A stretch of 37,725 bases of DNA from Halobacteriales archaeon QS_6_71_20 (GTDB taxonomy: Archaea; Halobacteriota; Halobacteria; Halobacteriales; Haloferacaceae), in NCBI GenBank assembly GCA_003020945.1, contig PXRU01000016.1, positions 102,561 through 140,285 on the forward strand, given 5' to 3'. The notes beneath the pieces are model-generated. The model had not been told where the DNA came from, made no database searches, and was given only the letters and a program-made list of their open reading frames with translations. Of this stretch, positions 26,830 through 37,058 are shown piece after piece; within the stretch, counting starts at the first letter, position 1; each line of letters starts with the position of its first letter. A program made the position numbers and the translations under genes.

Positions 26830-28755
26830 TCACTCGAACCGGAACGTCTCCAGGTTCTTCGGCGCGAAGGTGCGGAGGTCGTAGTCGTGGTACAGCGACG
26901 ACGAGAGGTCCTGTACCGAGCGCTCGTCGCCGTGGACGCACAGCACCTTGTCGGGCCGGGGACTCATCGTCCGCACGAAGTTCTCCAGCCCCTGTCGGTC
27001 GGCGTGACCGGAGAAGCCGTCGACCGTCTCGACATCCATCTCGAGGGAGAGCGTCTCCGTGCGACCGGCGTCGTCGCGGCTCCGGACCGAGATCTCGTCG
27101 CGACCGTTCTGGATCCGCCGGCCGAGCGTCCCCTGCGCCTGGTAGCCGACGAAGGCGAGCGTCGACTCCGGCTCGTCGCTCAGGTGGCGGAGCCAGGACA
27201 TGACCGGCCCGCCGGTGAGCATCCCGGAGGTCGAGAGGACGACACAGGGGCCGCCGTCGGCGACCTCCCGGCGCTCCGCCTCGCCGCCGTCGATCCGGTT
27301 GAACTGGTCGGCGAGGAACGGGTTCCCGTCGTCGTGGAGGATGCGGTCCCGGAGGTCGTCGCGGAGGTACCCCGGGTACGTCGTGTGGACCGCCGTCGCC
27401 TCCCAGATCATCCCGTCGAGGTGGACGGGCATCTCCGGAATGTCGCCGGTGCGCATCGCCTCCTCCAGCACCATCATGATCTCCTGTGATCGGCCGACGG
27501 CGAACGTCGGGATCAACACCTTCCCGCCGTCGTCGTACGCCTCGTCGATCGCCTCCAGCAGTTTCCGCTCGGAGTCCTCCTGGTCGGTCTGGTAGTCGTT
27601 GTCGCCGCCGTACGTCGACTCCAGCACGAGCGTCTCCACGCGGGGGAAGTCGTTGACCGCGCCGTCGAACAGGCGGGTGTCGTCGTAGCGGATGTCGCCC
27701 GAGAAGGCGACGTTGTAGAGCCCCTCGCCGATATGGAAGTGCGACACCGCCGACCCGAGGACGTGGCCGGCGTTGTGGAACGTGAGCTTCACGTCCGGCG
27801 CGATGTCGGTCACGTCGCCGTAGTCGATCGTGATCGTGTGTTTGATCGCCTCCCGCACCTGCGCGGACTCGTACGGCGGCGACCGTCCCTCCCTGTTCGC
27901 GACGTCGAGGTAGTCGAGCGTCAGCAGGCCCATCAGGTCACGCGTCGGCTCCGTGCAGTAGATCGGGCCGTCGTAGCCGTACTCGAACAGCAGGGGGACG
28001 AGCGCGGAGTGGTCGAGGTGGGCGTGGGTGAGCACGACCGCGTCGATGTTCTGTGCGCCCGCGCCCAGCGCCTCCGGCACCCGGAGGTGCGGTACCTCGC
28101 CCTCGGCGCCCGGCTTGTCGCCGCAGTCGACGAGTACGCGCGTCTCGGCGGTGTTGAGGACGAACGCGGCGCGGCCCACCTCCCGACAGCCGCCGAGGGC
28201 GGTGATGCGGACCCACTGCTCGTCGGCCATCTCCTCGCGGTGGATCGTGCGGCCGACGCGTTCGAGGATGTCGCGGCGCTCCTCGCGTTCCTGTTTCAGG
28301 AAGTCGCGGACGTTCGAGACGGTCGACGACTCGATGGGCGGCGTGCGGACGACCTCCGGCGTCCACCCCACCTCCCGGGTGATCTCCCGGAGGGTGGAGC
28401 CGCGGCGGCCGATCACCACTCCGGGCTTTTCCGCCTCGATGACGACCTCGCCGGTGTCCTCGTGGAACTCGAGGCTCGAAACGTCGGCGTCCTCGGGGAC
28501 GATCTCGCGGATCCGTTCCTCGGCCGTGCTCGGGTCCGAGAGCACGTCCGGGTGCGGGCGAACGGTGATGCGCTTGCGCAGCGAGGAGGCGAGCCGGCGG
28601 ATCAGGTCGTCGTTGCCGGCGAACTGCTTGGGGTGGCGCGTGTAGACGACCAGCTCCGGGCCCTCATACTTCACGTCGGTGACGGAGACGTGGTCGGGGA
28701 TCTCGGATTCGATCTGTGCTTTCGTCTCGTCCAACTGCTTCTCGACTTGACTCAT
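26830..28755 (-). CDS. Beta-CASP ribonuclease aCPSF1 / FttA (KH-MBL-beta-CASP)
   Basis: Archaeal homologue of CPSF73, reported to cleave nascent RNA at U-rich 3' ends and terminate transcription (aCPSF1/FttA). 641 residues. Two N-terminal KH-type RNA-binding domains come first (about 1-150, with GVVIGRRGSTLREI). The metallo-beta-lactamase domain follows with THAHLDH (244-249), HNAGHVLGSA and SGDIRYDD. The beta-CASP domain has PTFAVGRSQEI and VVLSTSGMLTGGP, and a late MBL His lies in FSGHADRQ. The C-terminus is PKNLETFRFE. ATG 28755 (MSQVEKQLDE) is the family start, and the longer open frame upstream to 29151 is not protein-like. A 200-base gap separates it from the divergent gene at 28958. 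Confidence 0.95.
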   Translation of the reverse strand: MSQVEKQLDETKAQIESEIPDHVSVTDVKYEGPELVVYTRHPKQFAGNDDLIRRLASSLRKRITVRPHPDVLSDPSTAEERIREIVPEDADVSSLEFHEDTGEVVIEAEKPGVVIGRRGSTLREITREVGWTPEVVRTPPIESSTVSNVRDFLKQEREERRDILERVGRTIHREEMADEQWVRITALGGCREVGRAAFVLNTAETRVLVDCGDKPGAEGEVPHLRVPEALGAGAQNIDAVVLTHAHLDHSALVPLLFEYGYDGPIYCTEPTRDLMGLLTLDYLDVANREGRSPPYESAQVREAIKHTITIDYGDVTDIAPDVKLTFHNAGHVLGSAVSHFHIGEGLYNVAFSGDIRYDDTRLFDGAVNDFPRVETLVLESTYGGDNDYQTDQEDSERKLLEAIDEAYDDGGKVLIPTFAVGRSQEIMMVLEEAMRTGDIPEMPVHLDGMIWEATAVHTTYPGYLRDDLRDRILHDDGNPFLADQFNRIDGGEAERREVADGGPCVVLSTSGMLTGGPVMSWLRHLSDEPESTLAFVGYQAQGTLGRRIQNGRDEISVRSRDDAGRTETLSLEMDVETVDGFSGHADRQGLENFVRTMSPRPDKVLCVHGDERSVQDLSSSLYHDYDLRTFAPKNLETFRFE

Positions 28756-28957
28756 ATCTGAGAGGGTCGCGGGCACCGGGGGGCGCGGCTGTCGGTCGCA
28801 TCGCCCCCGGTCGAACTGTGAGTTGAAGACTGCATGCGTACGGGAGGGTCGGTCGGTGGCCCGTCCGGACGACGGAGAACCCGCTTGCCTCAGCGTATCC
28901 TCTCCGCCTAATAAAACCCTTCGCAAACCACTACGGGGAGCGCGACGAGGGAGGGGT

Positions 28958-29461
28958 ATGCGTCTCACACCCGCCGCGGTCGCCGACGAGCGGGACCGAC
29001 TCCGCGACCGTGCCGACGTCGTCGTCCCGCTGATCAACGACGCGCGCGACGCGCTCGGCGAGGGGTTCGGCGTCGACGTCGACGCCGTGACGGCGCCGGA
29101 GTATCGCCGCGAGGTCGACCGCGTGTTCGCGGACGGCGACCGCGCCGTCAACGTCGCCGCGCTGGCCGGACTGCTCCGCGACCTCGACGTCGAAGGCGAC
29201 TACCCCGGCTTCGTCGTCGACGAACTGCTGGGCAGGCGGCTGGCCTCCACGGTCGCGGGCGGCCAGCCGCTGGCGCTGCTGGCGGAGGCGACGTTCCACT
29301 TCGCCGACACGCGGGTCCACGGCACTCTCGACGACGCCGCCGGCGCCGACGACCTGGACGCCGCGCTCGCGGCGGGGTTTCAGACCCGGCTCCCCGGCTG
29401 GGACTGGCGGGAGGGCGACAGCCCGTTCGCGGTGCCGCCCGGCGACGCCGGAAATCGGTAA
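28958..29461 (+). CDS. Conserved hypothetical acidic protein
   Basis: 167 residues, mostly helical: RLTPAAVADERDRLRDRADV at the start, then LINDARDALGEGFGVDVDAV, and ending FQTRLPGWDWREGD. No catalytic motif, cysteine, signal or transmembrane helix. It is divergent from aCPSF1; an A/T-rich CTAATAAAAC stretch at about 28907-28916 could drive it with a short leader. I do not recognise the family, although the regular haloarchaeal codon use argues it is a real gene. Confidence 0.7.
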   Translation: MRLTPAAVADERDRLRDRADVVVPLINDARDALGEGFGVDVDAVTAPEYRREVDRVFADGDRAVNVAALAGLLRDLDVEGDYPGFVVDELLGRRLASTVAGGQPLALLAEATFHFADTRVHGTLDDAAGADDLDAALAAGFQTRLPGWDWREGDSPFAVPPGDAGNR

Positions 29462-29583
29462 CGGTCGGGAGCGGCCGTCGCGGACGAGGCTCACGGCCCG
29501 AGGCGGGACCGCACCCGTCGCGACCGCCGGGGTCGCGACCCGAACGCACCGAGTTTAAGACGGACCTCCGATACCGAACAGAC

Positions 29584-31083
29584 ATGAGCGACGACGACGC
29601 CGACTCCGCCGCCGGCGAGGGGCAGGAGTTGGGGATCACGAAGTCGAAGCAGTACGACACCGGCGAGTGGTACGCCGAGATCGTCCAGAAGGCGGGCCTC
29701 GCGAACTACGCGCCCGACGGGATGTCCGGGTTCATCGTCACCCGGCCGCGCGGCTACGCGCTGTGGGAGCGCCTCAAGGGCTATCTCGACGCGAAGTTCA
29801 AGGACACCGGCGTGCGGAACGCCTACTTCCCGATGTTCATCCCCGAGTCGTATCTGGAGGCGGAGAAGGACATCGTGGAGGGGTTCGACCCCGAGGTGGC
29901 GTGGGTCACCCACGGCGGCCACGAGGAGCTCGACGAGCGCCTCGCCGTCCGACCCACCTCCGAGTCGATCATTACGCCGTACATCGCCCAGTGGGTCCGC
30001 AGCCACCGCGACCTCCCCTTGCGCGTGAACCAGTGGTGTTCGGTCGTGCGCTGGGAGGCGACGGAGACGAAGCCGTTCTTCCGCACGAAGGAGTTCCTCT
30101 GGCAGGAGGGCCACACCGCCCATGCCGACGCCGACGACGCCTGGGCGGAGACGATGACCCGGCTCGACCAGTACGAGTCGGCGTACGAGGAGTTCCTGGC
30201 GATCCCGGTGTTGCGCGGCCGGAAGCCCGAACACGACAAGTTCCCCGGCGCGGACACGACGACGACCGTCGAGGCGCTGATGCCCGACGGCAAGACCGTG
30301 CAGGGGGGCACCTCCCACTACCTCGGCACGAGCTTCGCGGAGGCGTTCGACATCACCTTCTCCGCGGACGACGAGGCCGACCGCCTCACCCACACCACCT
30401 CCTGGGGGATCTCCTGGCGCGCGCTCGGCGCGCTGATCATGACCCACTCCGACGACCAGGGGCTCGTTCTGCCGCCCACGGTCGCGCCCACGCAGGTCGT
30501 CGTCGTCCCCATCTGGCAGGAGGACACCAAAGACGAGGTGCTGGAGTACGCCGAGGGCGTCGCCGACGAACTCGAGGACGCCGGCGTCCGCGTCGAACTG
30601 GACGACCGCGACACGCGCAATCCCGGCTTCAAGTTCAACGAACACGAGCTCGACGGCGTCCCCGTCCGCTTCGAGATCGGCCCCTACGAGGTCGAGGACG
30701 GCGAGGTCACCGTCGTCCACCGGCCCGACGGCGCGGAGTCGACCGTCGACCGCGAGGGGATCGCCGCGACCACGCGCGACCACCTCGACGAGGTGTTCGC
30801 GAAACTGTACGCCGCCGCCGAGGAGAACCTTGAGGGCGAGGTGCGCGAGGCCGACTCTCGCGACGAGATCCTCGGCACCATCGGCCGGCACGGCGGCTAC
30901 GTGAAGGCCCCGTGGTGCGGCGACGAGCGCTGTGAGGCCGAGGTGAAAGACCAGATCGCCGCCGAGATCGTGATGGTGCCGTTCGAGGAGGAGGACGAGC
31001 GCCGCGGCACCGACCACGACGACGCCTGCGCGGTCTGTGCGGAGCCCGCGACGCGCACCGCCTACTTCGCGAAGTCGTACTGA
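29584..31083 (+). CDS. proS: Prolyl-tRNA synthetase, archaeal/eukaryotic type
   Basis: Charges tRNA-Pro. 499 residues. Class II motifs: motif 1 region YALWERLKGYLDAKFK, motif 2 FRTKEFLWQEGHTAH, and motif 3 in the TTSWGISWRALGALIM region. The anticodon-binding domain is PTQVVVVPIWQ to FNEHELDGVPVRFEIG. The archaeal-type C-terminal zinc domain has CGDERCE and CAVC and ends YFAKSY, a universal Tyr end for this class. A TTTAA box lies 28 bases before ATG 29584, so leaderless. Monocistronic. Confidence 0.97.
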   Translation: MSDDDADSAAGEGQELGITKSKQYDTGEWYAEIVQKAGLANYAPDGMSGFIVTRPRGYALWERLKGYLDAKFKDTGVRNAYFPMFIPESYLEAEKDIVEGFDPEVAWVTHGGHEELDERLAVRPTSESIITPYIAQWVRSHRDLPLRVNQWCSVVRWEATETKPFFRTKEFLWQEGHTAHADADDAWAETMTRLDQYESAYEEFLAIPVLRGRKPEHDKFPGADTTTTVEALMPDGKTVQGGTSHYLGTSFAEAFDITFSADDEADRLTHTTSWGISWRALGALIMTHSDDQGLVLPPTVAPTQVVVVPIWQEDTKDEVLEYAEGVADELEDAGVRVELDDRDTRNPGFKFNEHELDGVPVRFEIGPYEVEDGEVTVVHRPDGAESTVDREGIAATTRDHLDEVFAKLYAAAEENLEGEVREADSRDEILGTIGRHGGYVKAPWCGDERCEAEVKDQIAAEIVMVPFEEEDERRGTDHDDACAVCAEPATRTAYFAKSY

Positions 31084-31318
31084 CCCGGGGGCGTGCCGAC
31101 CGTGGGACGACTCGGATGCGAGCCGCGCTGGCGGCGCGGACCGAGTTGACGACGCGGGCCGCGCTGACGGCATGGGCCGCGTTCGCGTCGTCACACGGGC
31201 GTCGCGCGGGCGGATAGAACTCGCATTCGAGTTCCGATCACACAGCCTATATGAACTTTCCTCTCACTATCCGCTCATCGTGGGGCGATCGTTATATTTC
31301 CTAATATGGCAATAACAC

Positions 31319-31351
31319 ACCCTTAGCCGTTTAGGGTCAACCCTTTAGCCG
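31319..31351 (+). promoter_or_regulatory. Direct repeats with exact 21-base period in the gltB promoter
   Basis: ACCCTTAGCCG at 31319-31329 recurs as ACCCTTTAGCCG at 31340-31351, a 21-base offset (two helical turns). Between them AGGGT (31333-31337) is the inverted complement of ACCCT, forming AGGGT-CA-ACCCT. The second copy contains the CTTTAG box about 26 bases before ATG 31372, so a protein on these repeats would compete with TBP/TFB. Candidate operator for nitrogen control of gltB. Confidence 0.5.
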
Positions 31352-31371
31352 GGGGCTTCCAACGCACACAC

Positions 31372-34300
31372 ATGGCTGAGCCGGACGCATCTGCGTTCGA
31401 GGGGGGTCTGGCGGACCCCGCCGACGAACGCTCGAACTGCGGCGTGGGGGCCGTCGTCGACCTCGACGGCGGGCGATCACACGACGTAGTGACCGACGCA
31501 CTCGACCTGCTTGAGAACCTCGAACACCGGGGGACGACCGGGGCGGAACAGAACACCGGCGACGGCGCCGGGATCATGATCGAACGCCCCGACGCGCTCT
31601 TCGAGGCGGTCATCGACGACCTTCCGGACCGCTACGCGGTCGGCTCGCTGTTCATGCCGACCGACGACGACGCGCGTGCCGAGTTAGAGTCGCTCGTGGA
31701 ATCGACGCTGGCCGAGCGCGACCTGGCCGTCCGCTCGTGGCGCGACGTCCCCACCGACGCCGAGGCGGCCGACCTGGGGCGGACGGCGCTGGAGTCGGAG
31801 CCGGACGTCCGGCAGGTGTTCGTCGCCCCGACCGACGACGCCGACGACGACGCGTTCGACCGCCGGCTGTACGTCGCCCGCCGCGCGCTGGAGTCGGCGG
31901 CGGCGGGCCGCGACGGCGGCGAGCGCTTCTACGTCTGCTCGCTGGACCGACGCCGCGTCGTCTACAAGGGGCTGTTGAAGGCCGACCAGCTGCCCGCCTA
32001 CTACCCCGACCTCGACGACGAGCGGCTCGACTCCGGCGTCGCGCTCGTCCACGCGCGCTTCTCGACCAACACGCTGGGGGCGTGGCACCTCGCACACCCG
32101 TACCGTAACATCGTCCACAACGGCGAGTTCAACACCATCCAGGGGAACGTCAACTGGATGCGCGCGCGCCAGGCGGACCTGGCGGGCGGCGGCTTCACCG
32201 ACGACGAACTCGACGACGTGCGCCCGGTCATCTCGGACCCGAACCAGTCGGACACGGCCTCCGTCGACGAGACGCTCGACCTCCTCCTCCACGGGGGGCG
32301 CGAGCTCCCCCACGCGCTCCGGATGATGATCCCGGAGGCGTACCGGAAGGACGACGCCATGGGCGAGGACCGGCGCGACTTCTACGACTACCACGCCTCC
32401 CTCGTCGAGCCGTGGGACGGTCCCGCCCTCGTGATCGGCTTCGACGGCGACCGCGTCGCCGGCGTGCTCGACCGCAACGGCCTCCGCCCCTGCCGGTACG
32501 ACGTGACGACCGATAACCGTCTCGTGATGGGCAGCGAGATCGGCGCCCTGGAACACGACCCCGACGAGGTCAGCGAGCGCGGGCGGCTCCGCCCGGGCGA
32601 GACGTTCGTCGCCGACCGCGAGGCCGGGCGGGTGCTCGACGACGAGGAGGTGTTCGCCGACCTCACCGACGAGCCATACGGCGAGTGGGTCGACGCCGAG
32701 CAGCGCGACCTGGCGACGGTGACGGCCGAGGCCGACCCCGCGCCCGACGCCGGCGCCGGCGACGACCTGCGCAGCAGGCAGGCCGCCTTCGGCTACACGA
32801 CCGACCAGCTGAACCACCTCATCGGACCGATGGCCGAACAGGGGAAAGACCCCGTCGGCTCGATGGGCGACGACACGCCGCTGTCGGTGCTGTCGGAGTT
32901 CGACCGCCCGCTTTTCACCTACTTCAAGCAGCTGTTCGCGCAGGTGTCGAACCCGCCGATCGACTACATCCGCGAGGAGCTGGTCACGTCGATGGAGACC
33001 CGGCTCGGTCCCCAGCGCAACCTGCTGGGCGAGTCGCCCGAGCACGCCCGACAGGTGGTCAACGACTCGCCGGTCCTCACCGAGGCCGAGACCGCGACCG
33101 TCCGTGAGCTCGGAGCCGCGACCGACGGCGACCTCACCTCGACCACGCTCGACATGACGTTCGACCCGGACGACGACCTCCGGACGGCGGTCGAGGGCCT
33201 GCGTGTGGCCGCCGCCGAGGCCGTGCGCGAGGGCGCCGACGTGATCGTGCTCTCGGATCGGGACATGGGTGCCGACCGCATGCACGTTCCCAGCCTGCTG
33301 GCGACGGGCGCGGTCCACCATCACCTCGTCCGGGAGGGACTGCGCGCCCGCGCCGGGCTCGTCGTCGAGTCAGGCGACCCGCGCGAGGTCCACCACGTCG
33401 CCTGTCTCGTCGGCTACGGCGCGGGGGCGGTGTGTCCGTACCTCGCGTACGACACCGTCCGCGACATCGTCGCCGGCCCCGACGGCGCCGACGAGGGGAA
33501 GGCGCTGTCGGCGTACCGGGACGCCCTGGAGATGGGGCTGCTGAAGACGATGGCGAAGATGGGCATCTCGACGGTCGAGTCCTACCGGGGGGCGCAGATC
33601 TTCGAGGCGGTCGGGCTCGACTCCGATCTCGTGCGCGAGTACTTCGAGGGCACCGAGATCCGGACCGAGGGGATCGGCCTCGAGGAGATCGAGTCGGACC
33701 TCCGCGAGCGCTACCGTATCGGCTTCGGCGACGACCCCGAGCTGGAGACGCAGGGGGAGTACGAACACCGCTCGTCGGGGATCAGACACGGCTGGAACCC
33801 CCACTCGGTGAACGCGCTCCACACCGCCGTCCGCGAGGGCGACCGGGAGGCGTGGGACGAGTTCACCGGCCAGGTGAACGACCCCGAGGCGCCCGCGGAG
33901 CTGCGGAACCTCCTCGACATCGGCAACGACCGCGACCCGGTCGACGTCGAGGACGTCGAGCCGGTCGGGGAGATCGTCGAGCGCTTCTCCACGGCCGCGA
34001 TGAGCCTGGGGAGCCTCTCCCCGGAGCAACACGAGAACAACGCGATCGCGATGAACCGGATGAACGCGAAGTCGAACACCGGAGAGGGCGGCGAGCCGCC
34101 CGAGCGCTTCGACACTGAGCGGGGCTGCAGCGTGAAGCAGGTCGCCTCCGGCCGCTTCGGCGTCACCTCGAACTACCTCGCCGGCGCAGACGAGATCCAG
34201 ATCAAGATGGCGCAGGGCTCCAAGCCCGGCGAGGGGGGCCACCTCCCGGGCGAGAAGGTGAACGAGTACATCGCGCACGTGCGCTACTCCACGCCCGGCG

Positions 34301-35913
34301 TGGGACTCATCTCGCCGCCGCCGCTGCACGACATCTACTCCATCGAGGACCTCAAGCAGCTGATCTACGACCTGAAGGCGGCCAACCCCGAGGCCGACGT
34401 GAACGTGAAGCTCGTCTCCGAGGCCGGCATCGGCACCATCGCGGCCGGCGTCGCGAAGGCGGAGGCCGATACCGTCCACGTCTCCGGCCACTCCGGCGGG
34501 ACTGGCGCGTCGCCGAAGACGTCGATCAAGAACGCCGGCCTCCCGTGGGAGCTGGGCGTCGCCGAGGCGAACCAGATGCTCCGGGTGACGGGGCTGCGCG
34601 ACCGCATCACCGTCTCCGCCGACGGCGGCATGAAGACCGGGCGCGACGTCGCCGTCGCCGCCCTGCTGGGCGCCGAGGAGTTCGCGTTCGGGACGGCCGC
34701 GCTCGTCTCCTCGGGCTGTGTGATGGCCCGGCAGTGCCACCAGAACACCTGTCCGGTCGGCGTCGCCACCCAGCGCGAGGACCTGCGCGACCGCTTCCCC
34801 GGCGAGCCCGAGCACGTCATCAACTACATGCAGTTCATCGCCCAGGAGCTCCGGGAAATCATGGCCGATCTGGGCTTCGAGACGGTCGACGAGATGGTCG
34901 GCCGCGTCGACTGCCTCTCCCAGCGGGAGACGGGCCACCCCGAGGCCCGACACCTGGATCTGTCGGCGCTGGTCGCCGAGCCGTCGGACGACGGCCCCCG
35001 CCACAAGGTGCGCGAGCAGGACCACCCCGACCTCGACGAGGCGCTCGACTGGGACCTGCTCGACGAACTCGGCGGGGCCATCGAGACGGGCGAGCCCGCC
35101 GCGATCGCGGCCGAGGTGGACAACACCGACCGCGCGGTCGGCGCGACGCTATCGAACCGGATCTCGACGGCCCACGGGGAGGACGGCCTCCCGCCGGACA
35201 CGCTCGACCTCGACTTCCGGGGCGAGGCGGGACAGTCGTTCGGCGCGTTCCTCGCATCGGGCGTCGACGCCCACCTCGTGGGCGCCGCCAACGACTACGT
35301 CGGCAAGGGGCTGTCGGGCGGCACGGTCGTCGTCGAGACGCCCGAGGCCGCCGGCTTCGAGCCCGACGAGAACGTCCTGATCGGCAACGTCGCGCTGTAC
35401 GGCGCGACCGACGGCGAGGCGTACGTCAACGGGATGGCCGGCGAGCGCTTCGCCGTGCGCAACTCCGGCGTGAAGGCGGTCGTCGAGGGCGTCGGCGACC
35501 ACGGCTGCGAGTACATGACCGGCGGCGTCGTCGCGGTGCTCGGCGACGTGGGGCGGAACTTCGCCGCGGGGATGTCCGGCGGCGTCGCGTACGTCCACGA
35601 CCCCGACGACGAGCTCGACGCGAGGACGAACAAAGGGATGGTCACCCTGAGCGACGAGCTGACCGACCGGGACCGGGCGATGCTCCGGCGGCTCGTCGAG
35701 AACCACCGCGCCCGCACCGGCAGCGAGCGGGCGGCCGACCTCCTCGACGACTGGGCGGCCGTCGTCGAGGAGTTCACGCGCGTCCTGCCCGACGCCTACG
35801 CGCAGGTCATCGCGGAGGGCCGTGGCGACGACGTGCGCGAGGAGCTCCCCGACGCCGCGGAGCCGGTCGACGCGACTCCCGAATTCGAGGCGGGCATTGT
35901 CGGCGACGACTGA
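31372..35913 (+). CDS. gltB: Glutamate synthase large subunit
   Basis: Converts glutamine plus 2-oxoglutarate into two glutamates. 1513 residues, the usual length. The class II amidotransferase domain begins after a 22-residue propeptide: SNCGVGAVV places the catalytic Cys at 23, to be exposed by cleavage. Next come the central domain, the FMN/TIM barrel (NRMNAKSNTGEGGE, SGHSGGTGASPKTSIKNAG) and the [3Fe-4S] ligands C1116, C1122 and C1127 (C-x5-C-x4-C). The GXGXG beta-helix follows (DHGCEYMTGGVVAVLG). No small subunit (gltD) is next to it, so ferredoxin may be the electron donor. Its promoter carries the 21-base direct repeats. Confidence 0.97.
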   Translation: MAEPDASAFEGGLADPADERSNCGVGAVVDLDGGRSHDVVTDALDLLENLEHRGTTGAEQNTGDGAGIMIERPDALFEAVIDDLPDRYAVGSLFMPTDDDARAELESLVESTLAERDLAVRSWRDVPTDAEAADLGRTALESEPDVRQVFVAPTDDADDDAFDRRLYVARRALESAAAGRDGGERFYVCSLDRRRVVYKGLLKADQLPAYYPDLDDERLDSGVALVHARFSTNTLGAWHLAHPYRNIVHNGEFNTIQGNVNWMRARQADLAGGGFTDDELDDVRPVISDPNQSDTASVDETLDLLLHGGRELPHALRMMIPEAYRKDDAMGEDRRDFYDYHASLVEPWDGPALVIGFDGDRVAGVLDRNGLRPCRYDVTTDNRLVMGSEIGALEHDPDEVSERGRLRPGETFVADREAGRVLDDEEVFADLTDEPYGEWVDAEQRDLATVTAEADPAPDAGAGDDLRSRQAAFGYTTDQLNHLIGPMAEQGKDPVGSMGDDTPLSVLSEFDRPLFTYFKQLFAQVSNPPIDYIREELVTSMETRLGPQRNLLGESPEHARQVVNDSPVLTEAETATVRELGAATDGDLTSTTLDMTFDPDDDLRTAVEGLRVAAAEAVREGADVIVLSDRDMGADRMHVPSLLATGAVHHHLVREGLRARAGLVVESGDPREVHHVACLVGYGAGAVCPYLAYDTVRDIVAGPDGADEGKALSAYRDALEMGLLKTMAKMGISTVESYRGAQIFEAVGLDSDLVREYFEGTEIRTEGIGLEEIESDLRERYRIGFGDDPELETQGEYEHRSSGIRHGWNPHSVNALHTAVREGDREAWDEFTGQVNDPEAPAELRNLLDIGNDRDPVDVEDVEPVGEIVERFSTAAMSLGSLSPEQHENNAIAMNRMNAKSNTGEGGEPPERFDTERGCSVKQVASGRFGVTSNYLAGADEIQIKMAQGSKPGEGGHLPGEKVNEYIAHVRYSTPGVGLISPPPLHDIYSIEDLKQLIYDLKAANPEADVNVKLVSEAGIGTIAAGVAKAEADTVHVSGHSGGTGASPKTSIKNAGLPWELGVAEANQMLRVTGLRDRITVSADGGMKTGRDVAVAALLGAEEFAFGTAALVSSGCVMARQCHQNTCPVGVATQREDLRDRFPGEPEHVINYMQFIAQELREIMADLGFETVDEMVGRVDCLSQRETGHPEARHLDLSALVAEPSDDGPRHKVREQDHPDLDEALDWDLLDELGGAIETGEPAAIAAEVDNTDRAVGATLSNRISTAHGEDGLPPDTLDLDFRGEAGQSFGAFLASGVDAHLVGAANDYVGKGLSGGTVVVETPEAAGFEPDENVLIGNVALYGATDGEAYVNGMAGERFAVRNSGVKAVVEGVGDHGCEYMTGGVVAVLGDVGRNFAAGMSGGVAYVHDPDDELDARTNKGMVTLSDELTDRDRAMLRRLVENHRARTGSERAADLLDDWAAVVEEFTRVLPDAYAQVIAEGRGDDVREELPDAAEPVDATPEFEAGIVGDD

Positions 35914-36106
35914 CGCGAGATCGACCGAAGGGAGACATCGCCGCAGACAGGGAGCCGAAACACGAGCGAGATTATCCGGCCGTCGACCGACTCCTCTCCG
36001 GAGGGGCACGCCGACGCGACACTCGCCGGTACGGGCCCCCTCGCGCGGGCGCCAGCGGCGGTCCCGACACGACCGAGTTTAACCCACGGGGCGACCAACG
36101 CCGCCC

Positions 36107-37045
36107 ATGGACAGTCTCAATCGCATGGCGGTGGAGCTGGTCGACGAGGCGCTCGACTTCGCCGACGAGCTCAACGTCGCCGCCTACGAGCTCGACTCGG
36201 GCGCGACGGTGATCGACTTCGGCGTCGAGGCCGACGGCGGCCTGGAGGCGGGCCTCCTGCTCGCGGAGATCCAGACCGCCGGCCTCGCGACCCTCCAGAC
36301 GCGGATGGACGGGGTCGCCGGCGCGCCCACCCCGTTCGTCGAGCTGACGACCGACCACCCGGGGACCGCCCTGCTGGGCTCTCAGAAGGCCGGGTGGGAG
36401 CTCGACCTGGAGGGGTTCGCCGGCCTGGGGTCGGGGCCGGCCCGGGCGCTCGTCGGCGAGGAGCGGGAGTTCGCGGCGATCGACTACTACGACGAGTTCG
36501 ACCTCACGGTGCTTTGCGTCGAGAGCGCCACGCTCCCGGACGACGACGTCGTCGCCCACGTGGCCGACCGCGCGAACGTGAACGAGGGGGCGGTGTTCCT
36601 CCCGACGACGGCGCTGGGCTCGACGGCCGGCAGCGTCACCGCGGCGGCCCGCGCGGCGGAGCTTGCGGTGTTCCGGCTGTTCGAGCTGGGGTACGACCCG
36701 GGGAACGTGGCGTCGGTGGCCGGCTCCGCCCCGGTCGCGCCGGTCAGCTACGACGAGACCGAGGCGATGGGCCGGACGAACGACGCGCTGGCGTACGGCG
36801 GCGAGGTCCACCTCACCGTCGCGACCGACGAGCCCGACCTGTTCGAACAGCTCCCCTCCAGCGCGGCCGACGAGCACGGCCGTCCCTTCGCCGAGGTGTT
36901 CGCCGACGCCGGCTACGACTTCTACGAGGTCGACGAGTCGGTGTTCGCGCCCGCCGCGGTCACTGTCGACGTGCGCGACGGGGCGACGTACTCGTTCGGG
37001 GAGACCCGCGAGGACCTGCTCGCGGAGTCGTTCGACTACGAGTGA
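36107..37045 (+). CDS. mch: Methenyltetrahydromethanopterin cyclohydrolase family protein
   Basis: Interconverts methenyl- and formyl-tetrahydropterin. Haloarchaea lack methanogenesis, so here it most likely serves C1 metabolism with a folate-type cofactor. 312 residues, close to the family length (~310-320). Motifs: NRMAVELVDEALDFAD, GLEAGLLLAEIQTAGLA, TTDHPGTALLGSQKAGW, VNEGAVFLPTTALGSTAGSV and GSAPVAPVSYDETEAMGRTN. A TTTAA box 27 bases upstream supports ATG 36107 over the in-frame ATG 36125. Cytoplasmic. It is followed after 13 bases by the next gene, so probably an operon. Confidence 0.93.
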   Translation: MDSLNRMAVELVDEALDFADELNVAAYELDSGATVIDFGVEADGGLEAGLLLAEIQTAGLATLQTRMDGVAGAPTPFVELTTDHPGTALLGSQKAGWELDLEGFAGLGSGPARALVGEEREFAAIDYYDEFDLTVLCVESATLPDDDVVAHVADRANVNEGAVFLPTTALGSTAGSVTAAARAAELAVFRLFELGYDPGNVASVAGSAPVAPVSYDETEAMGRTNDALAYGGEVHLTVATDEPDLFEQLPSSAADEHGRPFAEVFADAGYDFYEVDESVFAPAAVTVDVRDGATYSFGETREDLLAESFDYE

Positions 37046-37058
37046 CGCCCGGCACGCG

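Noticed and set aside
31116-31217. 33-codon ORF after proS with repeated RAAL/AW segments.
   Set aside because: Ala/Arg-rich, G/C-driven repeat without promoter or ribosome site; probably chance.
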